From positions 1 to 59,590 of the forward strand of contig CALMLJ010000415.1 in assembly GCA_937868025.1 (NCBI GenBank): a DNA stretch of 59,590 bases. The letters run 5' to 3'. A program made the position numbers and the translations under genes. Origin of the DNA: an uncultured Acidimicrobiaceae bacterium. GTDB lineage: Bacteria; Actinomycetota; Acidimicrobiia; Acidimicrobiales; Microtrichaceae. This document shows, one piece after another, positions 7,838-14,813 of this stretch. Below the pieces are notes generated by a model. The model saw only the letters and a program-made list of their open reading frames with translations, was not told where the DNA came from and made no database searches. Within the stretch, counting starts at the first letter, position 1. Each line of letters begins with the position of its first letter.

Positions 7838-8439
7838 GGGGGCGCGCACAGCACTGGAACGGGCGGTACGCGACAGTCGGCGCCCGTCACGTCAGCTGGT
7901 TCGCGGCGGAGCCGACGGGGTCGCTCGCGATGATCGATGTGCTCGAGATCGAGGCGTCGCACTCGGTGATCGACATCGGCGGGGGAGCGTCGACGCTGGC
8001 CAACCATCTCATCGCTCGCGGTGTCTCCGACCTGGCGGTCCTCGACGTCTCGGAGGTGGCGCTCTCCGAGGCCCGACATCGACTCGCCGATTCGGGGGTC
8101 GAGTGGTTGTGCGAGGACGTCTTGGCGTGGTCGCCTCATCGACGATGGGACGTGTGGCATGACCGGGCGGTGTTCCACTTCCTGACGGCTCCCGAAGATC
8201 GGGTGAGGTACCGGGAGCTCGTCGACCAAGTGGTCGAGCCCGGTGGTTTCGTCGTGATTGGAACGTTCGCCGAGGACGGTCCCGAATCGTGCTCAGGCCT
8301 ACCAGTCGTGCGGTACAGCCCGGAGGCGCTGGCCGAGGAACTGGGGGTAGATCGCAGGAACGTCACGAGTCGTCGAGAGCTCCACACCACCCCGGCTGGC
8401 ACGACGCAGTCGTTCACCTGGATCGGGTATCGGAAGTGA
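7834..8439 (+). CDS. SAM-dependent class I methyltransferase
   Basis: 201 aa. SAM-binding motif I is VIDIGGGASTLANHL near residue 47, followed by AVLDVSEVALSEARHRL (motif II acidic residue) and DVWHDRAVFHFL (post-motif). Resembles small cytosolic methyltransferases of the UbiE/tehB-like class. It lacks the three conserved cysteines of ArsM, so arsenite methylation is not supported. Translationally coupled to the MFS gene (ATGA), forming regulator, exporter and methyltransferase in one transcript. Confidence 0.75.
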   Translation: MRGRAQHWNGRYATVGARHVSWFAAEPTGSLAMIDVLEIEASHSVIDIGGGASTLANHLIARGVSDLAVLDVSEVALSEARHRLADSGVEWLCEDVLAWSPHRRWDVWHDRAVFHFLTAPEDRVRYRELVDQVVEPGGFVVIGTFAEDGPESCSGLPVVRYSPEALAEELGVDRRNVTSRRELHTTPAGTTQSFTWIGYRK

Positions 8440-8497
8440 CATCCTCTGAACCTCGACGCTTCCGGTCGCTCCGGGCCCGCTCCTCGACACGGGCAAG

Positions 8498-9103
8498 GTG
8501 GCAGTGAACTTCGGTCTGATCCCCACCGCAGCGGCAATGTTCGCTGTCACCAACATCGACGACATCCTGATCCTGTCCCTCTTCTTCGGACAGGCGCGGG
8601 GCAAGCCCGAATTCGAACGCCGCGTCGTGATCGGCCAGTACGCCGGGTTCGGTGCGATCCTGATGGTGTCAGTCATCGGCGGCTTCGGTGCGAGCCTTCT
8701 TCCCGAATCAGTGCTCGGGTACCTCGGTCTCGTCCCGCTGCTCCTGGGCATCAAAGCCGCAGTCGAAGCCTTCCGGCACAACGACCCGGAGGGGGAAGAC
8801 GGGGACGCCGAGGAGCTCGAAGGCCCCACTGTCGGGAGTATCGCTGCGTTGACGCTCGCCAACGGCGGCGACAACGTCGGGGTCTACGTCCCGGTGTTCG
8901 CTGCTGCAGGGACTGGGGGTATTGCGATCTACGCGGTTGTCTTCCTCGTGATGGTCGCCCTCTGGTGCATCGCCGGCAGGTTCCTGGCCACCCGACCTCC
9001 GATCGCCCGTGTCCTCAACCGCTGGGGCCACGTGCTGATGCCGGTTGTCCTCATCGGCATCGGAGTCGTCCTCCTCGTCGAGGGCGGAGCGTTCGGGCTG
9101 TGA
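8498..9103 (+). CDS. cadD: CadD-family cadmium resistance transporter
   Basis: 201-aa integral membrane protein with about five to six helices. Family features are the N-terminal TNIDDILILSLFF, the central acidic loop (DPEGEDGDAEE) and LTLANGGDNVGVYVPVF, a strong CadD signature. CadD proteins confer Cd(II) resistance by efflux. GTG 8498 or GTG 8504 may initiate; AAGGTGG suits 8504. It follows the methyltransferase by 58 bp on the same strand and may belong to the ArsR-rhodanese operon. Confidence 0.8.
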   Translation: MAVNFGLIPTAAAMFAVTNIDDILILSLFFGQARGKPEFERRVVIGQYAGFGAILMVSVIGGFGASLLPESVLGYLGLVPLLLGIKAAVEAFRHNDPEGEDGDAEELEGPTVGSIAALTLANGGDNVGVYVPVFAAAGTGGIAIYAVVFLVMVALWCIAGRFLATRPPIARVLNRWGHVLMPVVLIGIGVVLLVEGGAFGL

Positions 9104-9149
9104 CGGGTCGACGACAGCAGGTTGAAGGGAGTGAGTGGGCCCAAAGGCG

Positions 9150-9218
9150 ATGCGAGTGCTGATCGTCGAAGACGTCGATCTCGCCCGAGACGGGATCAGC
9201 CCGATCGCACCTGCCTGA
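9150..9218 (+). pseudogene. 5' fragment of a response-regulator gene
   Basis: An ATG at 9150 reads MRVLIVEDVDLARDGI, the usual beta-1/acidic-pocket start of an OmpR-type receiver, then hits unrelated sequence and a stop at 9216-9218. The break coincides with the 3' end of the convergent permease gene (9196), marking a probable recombination junction. Too short to encode a receiver domain. Confidence 0.5.
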
Positions 9219-10443
9219 TGCACCAGACGACGGCGCCGGTTCCCCAGACCGCGAGGCCGGACAACACACTGGCGGTAGGAAGGGAGCCGGCGACGATGAT
9301 GCAGCCGACCAGGCCGACGGCGGAGATCGACCTCGGCCAGCGGCGCTGCTCCGCCGTGAGCGTCCAAGCGGAAGCGTTGGCGATGGCGTAGTAGGCGAGG
9401 ACGCCGAATGAGCTGAATCCGATCGCACTCCGTACGTCTGCGACCAAGACCACGACGATGACGAATCCGGCGACCGCGACCTCGGCCCGCCGAGGCACCT
9501 TGCGCATCGGGTCGACCGATGCGAGCCACGATGGAAGATCTCGTTCGGCGGCCATCGCGAATGTGGTTCGGCTCACGCCCACGAGGAGCGAGAGCAACAC
9601 GCTGAGGGCTCCGACGGCCGCTCCCACGCGAATGACGGTGGCACCTCCGTCGAGCCGCCCGGCGTTGGCCACGCTGACGAGGGGAGTCGACGTCGCCGCA
9701 AGTGCGTTGGGCCCGATGGCGGTGAGGCTGACGACGGCGACGGCTGCGTAGATCGCCAAGGTGATGCCGAGTGCGATCGGGATCGCTCTCGGGATGGTGA
9801 GTTGAGGATTGCGAACCTCCTCACCGAGAGTTGCGATGCGGGCGTAGCCGGCGAAGGCGAAGAAGAGAATGCCCGCCGACTCGAGGATCCCGGAGGCGCC
9901 GCCAATTCCGATTGGGCCGAGTCGCGACCACGAGAGGTCTCCGCTCGTCGCAGCCACGAGTGTCACGGCGAGGGCGGCGACGACGACGATCACGAGAAGG
10001 CGCGTCAGGCGCGATGTCTTCTGCACGCCAGCGAGGTTGACGGCCGTGAGTGCCACCACCGCTCCGACGGCGACCGGGCGGGCTGCCCCGTGCGCGACGT
10101 AGTTGGCGAAAGTCAGCGCCATCGCCGCGCAACTGGCCGTCTTGCCGACGACGAATCCCCATCCCGCCAAGAAGCCCCAGACGTGACCGAGCTGCTCGCG
10201 GCCGTAGACGTATGTTCCTCCCGAGGCGGGATGAACAGCGGCGAGCTGCGCAGATGAAGCAGCGTTGCAACAGGCGACGAGCCCGGCGATTCCGAGGCCG
10301 ATCAGCAGTCCCGAACCCGCCACTTCGGCGGCGGGTCCAAGGACTGTGAACACCCCTGCGCCGATCATGGACCCAAGCCCGATCGTGATCGCATCCGCTA
10401 CGCCAAGGCGGCGATCCAGGCGCGACGGCGGCTCAGTGGTCAC
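9196..10443 (-). CDS. APC-superfamily amino-acid permease
   Basis: 415 aa with about twelve membrane helices. The first helix region LGVADAITIGLGSMIGAGVFTVLG is the classic APC signature and FFAFAGYARIATLGEEVRNP matches the conserved TM6/loop motif. Start is taken as GTG 10443; an ATG at 10479 lies inside a TTGAT-AC-ATCAA palindrome that looks like an ArsR operator, making it less likely. Read divergently from the ArsR-ArsC fusion, so it is probably arsenic-controlled. Transport of amino-acid-like arsenicals is an attractive but unproven role. Confidence 0.8.
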   Translation of the reverse strand: MTTEPPSRLDRRLGVADAITIGLGSMIGAGVFTVLGPAAEVAGSGLLIGLGIAGLVACCNAASSAQLAAVHPASGGTYVYGREQLGHVWGFLAGWGFVVGKTASCAAMALTFANYVAHGAARPVAVGAVVALTAVNLAGVQKTSRLTRLLVIVVVAALAVTLVAATSGDLSWSRLGPIGIGGASGILESAGILFFAFAGYARIATLGEEVRNPQLTIPRAIPIALGITLAIYAAVAVVSLTAIGPNALAATSTPLVSVANAGRLDGGATVIRVGAAVGALSVLLSLLVGVSRTTFAMAAERDLPSWLASVDPMRKVPRRAEVAVAGFVIVVVLVADVRSAIGFSSFGVLAYYAIANASAWTLTAEQRRWPRSISAVGLVGCIIVAGSLPTASVLSGLAVWGTGAVVWCIRQVRSG

Positions 10444-10470
10444 GTCGCGCACCCTATCCAACAAAGCTGC

Positions 10471-10482
10471 TTGATACATCAA
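10471..10482. promoter_or_regulatory. ArsR-type palindrome between APC permease and arsRC
   Basis: TTGAT-AC-ATCAA is a perfect inverted repeat in the 63-bp divergent gap. It resembles known ArsR half-sites and could repress both directions. Confidence 0.55.
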
Positions 10483-10506
10483 TCTGATTCGATGTAGAAG
10501 TGAGCT

Positions 10507-11316
10507 GTGGCAACCACCGACCTCGCCCCCCGAGCGTTCCTTCAGCTTGCGGGCCACCCGTTGCGCTGGCGCCTGCTGGCGGACCTCGCCCGGAGCGACC
10601 ACACCGTCCGCGAACTCACCCACCTGCTCGATCAGCCTCAGAACCTCGTTTCGTACCACCTCGGAAAACTGCGTGAGGTGGGACTTGTCGTTGCGCGTCG
10701 AAGCTCCGCCGATCGTCGAGACGCGTACTACAGCGTCGATCTCACTCGGCTCGGTACGGTGCTCAGCTCTGTCGGCGGAGACTTGCACCCGGGTCTTGCC
10801 GTGCTGCCGTCGCCGAATCGCAGCGCCGCCCCATCGCAACGGCAGGTGGCGAATCGGGTGTTGTTCGTGTGCACCGGTAACAGCGCCCGATCCCAGATCG
10901 CTGAGGCGTTCGCCCGCGAGTACTCCGATGGTTCGGTCGAGGCCCACAGTGCCGGCAGCCAACCGAAGCCAGTGCATCCGAACGCTGTGAGAGTGATGGG
11001 TTCCGATTTCGGTATCGACCTGACGGCGCACCGTCCGAAACATCTCGACGAGTTCGAAGGGAAGCGGTTCGACCGTGTCGTAACGATGTGTGATCGGGTG
11101 CGTGAGGTCTGCCCGGAGTTCGTCGGTCAGCCTGAGGCCACCCACTGGAGCGTTCCCGATCCTGCTGCCGGATTCGCGCTCGGCGAGGACGAAGCGAGCT
11201 ATCCGATGTTCCAACTGGCGGCAGCGGAGATCGCCACCCGAGTCGAGTTCCTGCTCGCCGCCCTCGATGACCCGTCCGTAGCCCCATCTCACCGACCAGT
11301 ACAGGAGCAGTCATGA
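10507..11316 (+). CDS. ArsR-ArsC fusion: repressor plus arsenate reductase
   Basis: 269 aa from GTG 10507. Residues 1-95 form an ArsR winged helix (LAGHPLRWRLLADLARSDHTVREL, PQNLVSYHLGKLREVGLV). Residues about 117-255 are a low-molecular-weight phosphatase-type arsenate reductase with the P-loop VLFVCTGNSARSQ (C-x5-R) and the general-acid loop VPDPAA; further Cys occur in VVTMCDRVREVC. The CTGNSARS form is typical of thioredoxin- or mycothiol-linked ArsC. The ArsR part contains no cysteine, so arsenic sensing, if any, must come from the ArsC part or another protein. Coupled to the following VOC gene (ATGA). Confidence 0.85.
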   Translation: MATTDLAPRAFLQLAGHPLRWRLLADLARSDHTVRELTHLLDQPQNLVSYHLGKLREVGLVVARRSSADRRDAYYSVDLTRLGTVLSSVGGDLHPGLAVLPSPNRSAAPSQRQVANRVLFVCTGNSARSQIAEAFAREYSDGSVEAHSAGSQPKPVHPNAVRVMGSDFGIDLTAHRPKHLDEFEGKRFDRVVTMCDRVREVCPEFVGQPEATHWSVPDPAAGFALGEDEASYPMFQLAAAEIATRVEFLLAALDDPSVAPSHRPVQEQS

Positions 11317-11702
11317 CCGAACTCGAGCAGATGGTGCACGTTCGCTACATCGTGGACGACGTCGGAGCGGCGATCGATTTCTACACCGAGCACCTCGGTT
11401 TCGAGGTGCGCACGAACGCAGCGCCGGCGTTCGCAGATGTCACGCGCGGCGCCCTTCGGCTCCTTCTCAGCGGGCCACTGAGTTCCGCCGGACGCGCCAT
11501 GCCGGACGGAGCGGTCCCTGTTCCCGGCGGATGGAACCGCGTCCACTTGCTCGTTCCGGACATCACTGCCGAGGTCGAGCGCCTTCGTGAGGCAGGCGTG
11601 CGATTCCGCAACGATGTCGTCGTCGGGCCGGGTGGCTCGCAGATCCTGATCGAGGATCCTGCTGGCAACTACGTCGAGCTGTTCCAGCCTGCCGGGGCCT
11701 GA
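11313..11702 (+). CDS. VOC-family dioxygenase/lyase
   Basis: 129-aa single VOC module (VHVRYIVDDVGAAIDFYTEHLGF, then NRVHLLVPDI and LIEDPAGNYVELFQP). It carries the His and Glu metal-ligand positions but not the vicinal Cys pair of ArsI, so it is not called ArsI. ATGA overlap with arsRC ties it to arsenate reduction. Substrate unknown. Confidence 0.75.
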   Translation: MTELEQMVHVRYIVDDVGAAIDFYTEHLGFEVRTNAAPAFADVTRGALRLLLSGPLSSAGRAMPDGAVPVPGGWNRVHLLVPDITAEVERLREAGVRFRNDVVVGPGGSQILIEDPAGNYVELFQPAGA

Positions 11703-11757
11703 GTCGCAACCGGCACGGCCTCTGGTGGCGATGAGGCGTCCAATCTCGATTTTGGCC

Positions 11758-11789
11758 TTGACCTTCGACCCGAGTTGAAGGTTTAGCCT
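11758..11789 (+). promoter_or_regulatory. MerR-type promoter with 19-20-bp spacer dyad
   Basis: TTGACC (-35, 11758-11763) and TAGCCT/TTTAGC (-10, about 11783-11789) flank the dyad ACCTTC...GAAGGT (11761-11766 and 11777-11782). The overlong spacer with a central dyad is the hallmark of MerR-activated promoters. The ATG at 11796 lies about seven bases after the -10, so the transcript is probably leaderless. Confidence 0.8.
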
Positions 11790-11795
11790 CGTCTC

Positions 11796-12524
11796 ATGGG
11801 TATCTACCGAATATCCGAGGTTGCCGAGCGCACCGGGTTCTCGCCGTCTGCGTTGCGCTACTACGAGCGCACCGGTGTGCTGACGGCGACCGATCGCACC
11901 GACTCCGGCTATCGGATGTACGACGACCGGTCGATCGAACTGCTGCGCTTCGTCGGCCGGGCCAAGCAGCTCGGGCTGTCGCTCGAGGACATCGCCGAAC
12001 TCTCACGACTCTGGGCGAACGACGAGTGCGCGCCAGTTCACCACCGGATGACCCAGCTTGTTGACGAGAAGCGGGACCTGGTGGCCGCCCAGGTTCGGGA
12101 GCTGACTGCGTTCGGACGTCAGCTGGACGAAGTTCAGGAGCGGCTTCGTGGCGGTCCGAAGGTCGGAGCGTGCGACGAGTCTTGTGGTTGCGCCGGTTCG
12201 GAGTCTCAGTCGGTGGCGTTCGGTCGGCGCGGGGCGCCAGCGCCGATTGCCTGCACGCTCGATCAGGCAGCGTTGTCGGATCGGCTCGATGAGTGGCGGA
12301 CGCTGATGGCTGATGTCGTCGACCGGGAACGGATCGACGACGGTGTGCGCGTGACGTTTGGGTCTCGCGACGTGGCGAGGCTGGCTGACCTCGTCGAACA
12401 AGAGCAACGTTGCTGCTCGTTCTTCGACTTCTCGATCGGGGTGGGCGATCGGATCACGTTGGAGGTCCGTGCGCCGGCGGAGGCCCGACCGATCGTCGAC
12501 GAGCTGTTCGGGGTCGCGTCGTGA
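11796..12524 (+). CDS. MerR-family metal-responsive activator with extra C-terminal domain
   Basis: 242 aa. HTH (YRISEVAERTGFSPSALRYYERTGVL) and a dimerisation coiled coil are canonical through about residue 125. A Cys cluster GACDESCGCAG (about 126-136) is the likely metal loop. Beyond the usual MerR length there is a separate alpha/beta domain of about 85 residues containing EQEQRCCSFFDF, a vicinal-Cys motif. Probably senses a soft thiophilic metal (Hg, Cd, Pb or similar). Activates its own operon from the dyad promoter upstream; overlaps the MerT-like gene by GTGA. Confidence 0.8.
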   Translation: MGIYRISEVAERTGFSPSALRYYERTGVLTATDRTDSGYRMYDDRSIELLRFVGRAKQLGLSLEDIAELSRLWANDECAPVHHRMTQLVDEKRDLVAAQVRELTAFGRQLDEVQERLRGGPKVGACDESCGCAGSESQSVAFGRRGAPAPIACTLDQAALSDRLDEWRTLMADVVDRERIDDGVRVTFGSRDVARLADLVEQEQRCCSFFDFSIGVGDRITLEVRAPAEARPIVDELFGVAS

Positions 12525-12814
12525 ACGAGGAACAGAAGGCGACCGCGGGGGTGGTCGGGTTGGGGGTCGCCGCATGCGCGGCTTGCTGCGCCGGGCCGAT
12601 CGTGGCTGCGGTGGGTGTCGGTGCGCTCGGCCCGATCGGGGTCGGAGTAGCCGTCCTTGGCAGCGGCGTCGCGATGGTGATGCGCCGCCGGTCGAGAGGC
12701 CGCGATGACCAGCAAGAGTCAGCCTTCCCGGAACCGAGCGAACACGACGCGGCCGACCAAGACATTGAGGCCGTGTCGGAGCATCCGGAGATCGTGGCTA
12801 CTGTCCCGACATGA
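12521..12814 (+). CDS. MerT/MerF-like small metal-transport membrane protein
   Basis: 97 aa from GTG 12521. Two membrane helices, the first with a Cys-rich turn ([10 protein letters not shown]) like the metal-relay Cys pairs of MerT/MerF; the second ends in RRRSRGR. The acidic, soluble C-terminal tail of about 40 residues is not typical of MerF. Translational coupling to the MerR gene and downstream ynfA supports metal uptake or relay at the membrane. No merA or merP is present nearby. Confidence 0.6.
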   Translation: MNEEQKATAGVVGLGVAACAACCAGPIVAAVGVGALGPIGVGVAVLGSGVAMVMRRRSRGRDDQQESAFPEPSEHDAADQDIEAVSEHPEIVATVPT

Positions 12815-13134
12815 TTCGATCCATCGGCCTGTTCGTCGCCGCCGCTGTCGCTGAGATCGGCGGTGCGTGGCTCATCTGGCAAACGGTTCGTGAGGACCGG
12901 AGCTGGCATTTCGCGGCCGCCGGCATCGTCGCCTTGATTGCCTACGGCTTCGTGGCGACGCTGCAACCGGACTCGAACTTCGGACGGATCCTCGCGGCCT
13001 ATGGCGGCATCTTCGTCGCCGGATCGTTGCTCTGGGGGATGGCGGCAGATGGGTTCAAACCGGACCGCTTCGACGTCGCCGGTGCGCTGGTGTGCCTGGG
13101 CGGTGTCGGCATCATCATGTACGCGCCTCGCTGA
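12811..13134 (+). CDS. ynfA: YnfA-family (UPF0060) membrane protein
   Basis: 107 aa, four membrane helices, with the family pattern [37 protein letters not shown] and [26 protein letters not shown]. YnfA is an SMR-like inner-membrane protein implicated in cation or drug efflux. ATGA overlap with the MerT-like gene makes it the third member of the MerR operon. Confidence 0.85.
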   Translation: MIRSIGLFVAAAVAEIGGAWLIWQTVREDRSWHFAAAGIVALIAYGFVATLQPDSNFGRILAAYGGIFVAGSLLWGMAADGFKPDRFDVAGALVCLGGVGIIMYAPR

Positions 13135-13179
13135 CGTCGGGCACCCGGGGTCTGTCGACGCTCTGATCCTGAGTGTCGG

Positions 13180-13617
13180 TCAGGCCTCGAGCCGCAGCTT
13201 GGCCTTTGCGAGATTGGCCGGCATCTCCTTCTGGGCCTCTCGTCTGACGACGAGAGGCACGAGGGCCTTGCCAATCCCGTGACCCGTGAAGTCGACCGAG
13301 ATCGTCAGATGACTTCGGGTGTCGTCGAGCGGCTTGACCGTCACGTCGACGATCGCTCGGATCGGGCCGTCGATGCCACGGACGCCCCAGGTCCGGGGAG
13401 GGTCGACGTGGCTGACCTGCGAGGTGGACGGGCGCTTGGCGAGACCGATCTGGCGGGTGGTCAAGCAGCGATCGCCGACAGCTGTCGGTCCGGCGGTCGC
13501 CATCTCTCCGCTCACCACGCCCTTCTGCCACTCGTGGAAGCGCGAGGGGTTTGTGACGTAGTCGAAGACATCCTCGGCGGGGCGGTCGATCTCGATGGTG
13601 GCGATGACGGGTGCCAT
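13180..13617 (-). CDS. SRPBCC-family (polyketide cyclase-like) protein
   Basis: 145 aa, START/SRPBCC fold starting IATIEIDRPAEDVFDYVTNPSRFHEWQ, with a C-terminal helix (GKALVPLVVRREAQKEMPANLAKAK). Its ATG overlaps the stop of the upstream SRPBCC gene by one base. Third gene of an ArsR-SRPBCC-SRPBCC operon. Ligand unknown. Confidence 0.75.
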   Translation of the reverse strand: MAPVIATIEIDRPAEDVFDYVTNPSRFHEWQKGVVSGEMATAGPTAVGDRCLTTRQIGLAKRPSTSQVSHVDPPRTWGVRGIDGPIRAIVDVTVKPLDDTRSHLTISVDFTGHGIGKALVPLVVRREAQKEMPANLAKAKLRLEA

Positions 13618-14096
13618 CAGGACTCGTCGAAGAGAGCGGCGTAGCGATCGAGGTAGAGGGGCCAACCGGCGTCGTTGTCCACTCCGTCCTTGACGCCTTC
13701 CCACCCGGGACCGTGGCGGTCGAGATTTCGGTGCTCGAGTTCCACGCGGGTTCGATCGTCCGCCTCTGCGATGAATCGGACCTCGACCTCGCTTGCCTGG
13801 GCTGGGTCGTCGATGATCTGCCAGTACGGGCTGATGTCCCAGCTGAAGACGACGCGATCGGGTGGTTCGTAGGCGAGGATGCGAGCCCATCGGCATTCGC
13901 TGCCGTCTTCGCCGCGGTCGATGATGTTGCCGCCGACCCGAGGTTCGAACACTGTCTCGGTGATCGGCGATCCGAGGAGATTGTGTTCCGGCGGTTTGAA
14001 GTCGCCGAACCGTCCGGTGAAGGTCGCGAACGCGTCGTCAATCGATGCGTTGACGACCACCTGGCGGCGAACGACCGTCGCGTCTGCCTGTGTCAT
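13617..14096 (-). CDS. AHSA1-type SRPBCC protein
   Basis: 159 aa with VVVNASIDDAFATFTGRFGDF at the N-terminus and GWEGVKDGVDNDAGWPLYLDRY at the C-terminus, matching the AHSA1-like proteins that very commonly follow an ArsR gene. Four-base ATGA overlap with that ArsR. Binds an unidentified hydrophobic ligand; the paired repressor may respond to the same compound instead of a metal. Confidence 0.8.
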   Translation of the reverse strand: MTQADATVVRRQVVVNASIDDAFATFTGRFGDFKPPEHNLLGSPITETVFEPRVGGNIIDRGEDGSECRWARILAYEPPDRVVFSWDISPYWQIIDDPAQASEVEVRFIAEADDRTRVELEHRNLDRHGPGWEGVKDGVDNDAGWPLYLDRYAALFDES

Positions 14097-14416
14097 TTCT
14101 TCCCCCTCCTTGGTTTCTCGATGGTCTCCTCGAATCCGGACATGGCGCGGTTCCAGAACGTGTCGAGCTGGTCGCGCAGAGCGATCACGCCTGCAGCGTT
14201 CAAGCTGTACACGCGTCGGGTGCCAGCCCGTTCGTCATCGACCAGGCCAGCGCCCTTGAGGACCTTGAGATGCTGGGACACTGCGGGCCGTGTGACGGGA
14301 AGTTCCGATGCCAGGTCCCCGACGGCGAGTGGGCCCCTTGCCAACGTGGTGACGATCGCTCGGCGCGTCGGGTCGCCCAGTGCGTCCCACACGTCAAACT
14401 CTTGGTTAGTGGCCAC
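14093..14416 (-). CDS. ArsR-family repressor of the SRPBCC operon
   Basis: 107 aa from GTG 14416 (a TTG at 14452 would add 12 residues). HTH: WDALGDPTRRAIVTTLARGPLAVGDLASELPVTRPAVSQHLKVL, with the wing RAGTRRVYSL. No cysteine, so a non-metal ArsR of the type paired with AHSA1 proteins. The inverted repeat GTAAG-N6-CTTAC just upstream is a probable autoregulatory operator. Confidence 0.8.
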   Translation of the reverse strand: MATNQEFDVWDALGDPTRRAIVTTLARGPLAVGDLASELPVTRPAVSQHLKVLKGAGLVDDERAGTRRVYSLNAAGVIALRDQLDTFWNRAMSGFEETIEKPRRGKK

Positions 14417-14421
14417 GAACG

Positions 14422-14437
14422 GTAAGCTATGACTTAC
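14422..14437. promoter_or_regulatory. Inverted repeat GTAAG-N6-CTTAC
   Basis: A perfect 5-bp inverted repeat immediately upstream of GTG 14416. Position and symmetry fit the operator of the adjacent ArsR; it argues against the TTG 14452 start because it would lie inside the gene. Confidence 0.5.
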
Positions 14438-14468
14438 GGATGTCGCCGTCAAGCGGACCCTCCTTGGA

Positions 14469-14813
14469 TCAGCTCAGGTCCGATAGGAGGCATTCATCGA
14501 GGAGTCGCTGGATGCGTCGATCCGACAGCGAGTAGTACCGAACCTTGCCGATTCGGTGATCGAGAACGACGCCGGCTTCTCGAAGGAGTCGAAGCCCTTG
14601 CGAGATCTTCGGTTGGGGAGCGTCGACGGCCACGACGAGATCGCTGACACACAGCTCCCCGGCCGCACGCAATGCGTACAGCACCCGAACGCGGGTGGGA
14701 TCGCCGAGCAATCGGAAGAGGCGAGCCTGGACCACTGCACCGTCGATCTCTCGTAGCGCGGACACTGCGAGTGCGACTCCGCGCTCGTCCATTGCCCGCA
14801 GCTGCTCGCTCAC
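14469..14813 (-). CDS. ArsR/SmtB-family repressor
   Basis: 114 aa. HTH LFRLLGDPTRVRVLYALRAAGELCVSDLVVAVDAPQPKISQGLRLL, wing HRIGKVRYYSL. The alpha-3 site is ELCVSDL: one Cys where CadC/ArsR proteins have ELCVCDL, so the metal site is reduced. GTG 14813 overlaps the stop of the DUF305 fusion gene (GTGA). It is the last gene of the minus-strand run 18740-14469 and could regulate it. Confidence 0.75.
   Translation of the reverse strand: MSEQLRAMDERGVALAVSALREIDGAVVQARLFRLLGDPTRVRVLYALRAAGELCVSDLVVAVDAPQPKISQGLRLLREAGVVLDHRIGKVRYYSLSDRRIQRLLDECLLSDLS

Noticed and set aside
7834..8439. Methyltransferase considered as ArsM
   Set aside because: Lacks the conserved cysteines needed for arsenite binding.
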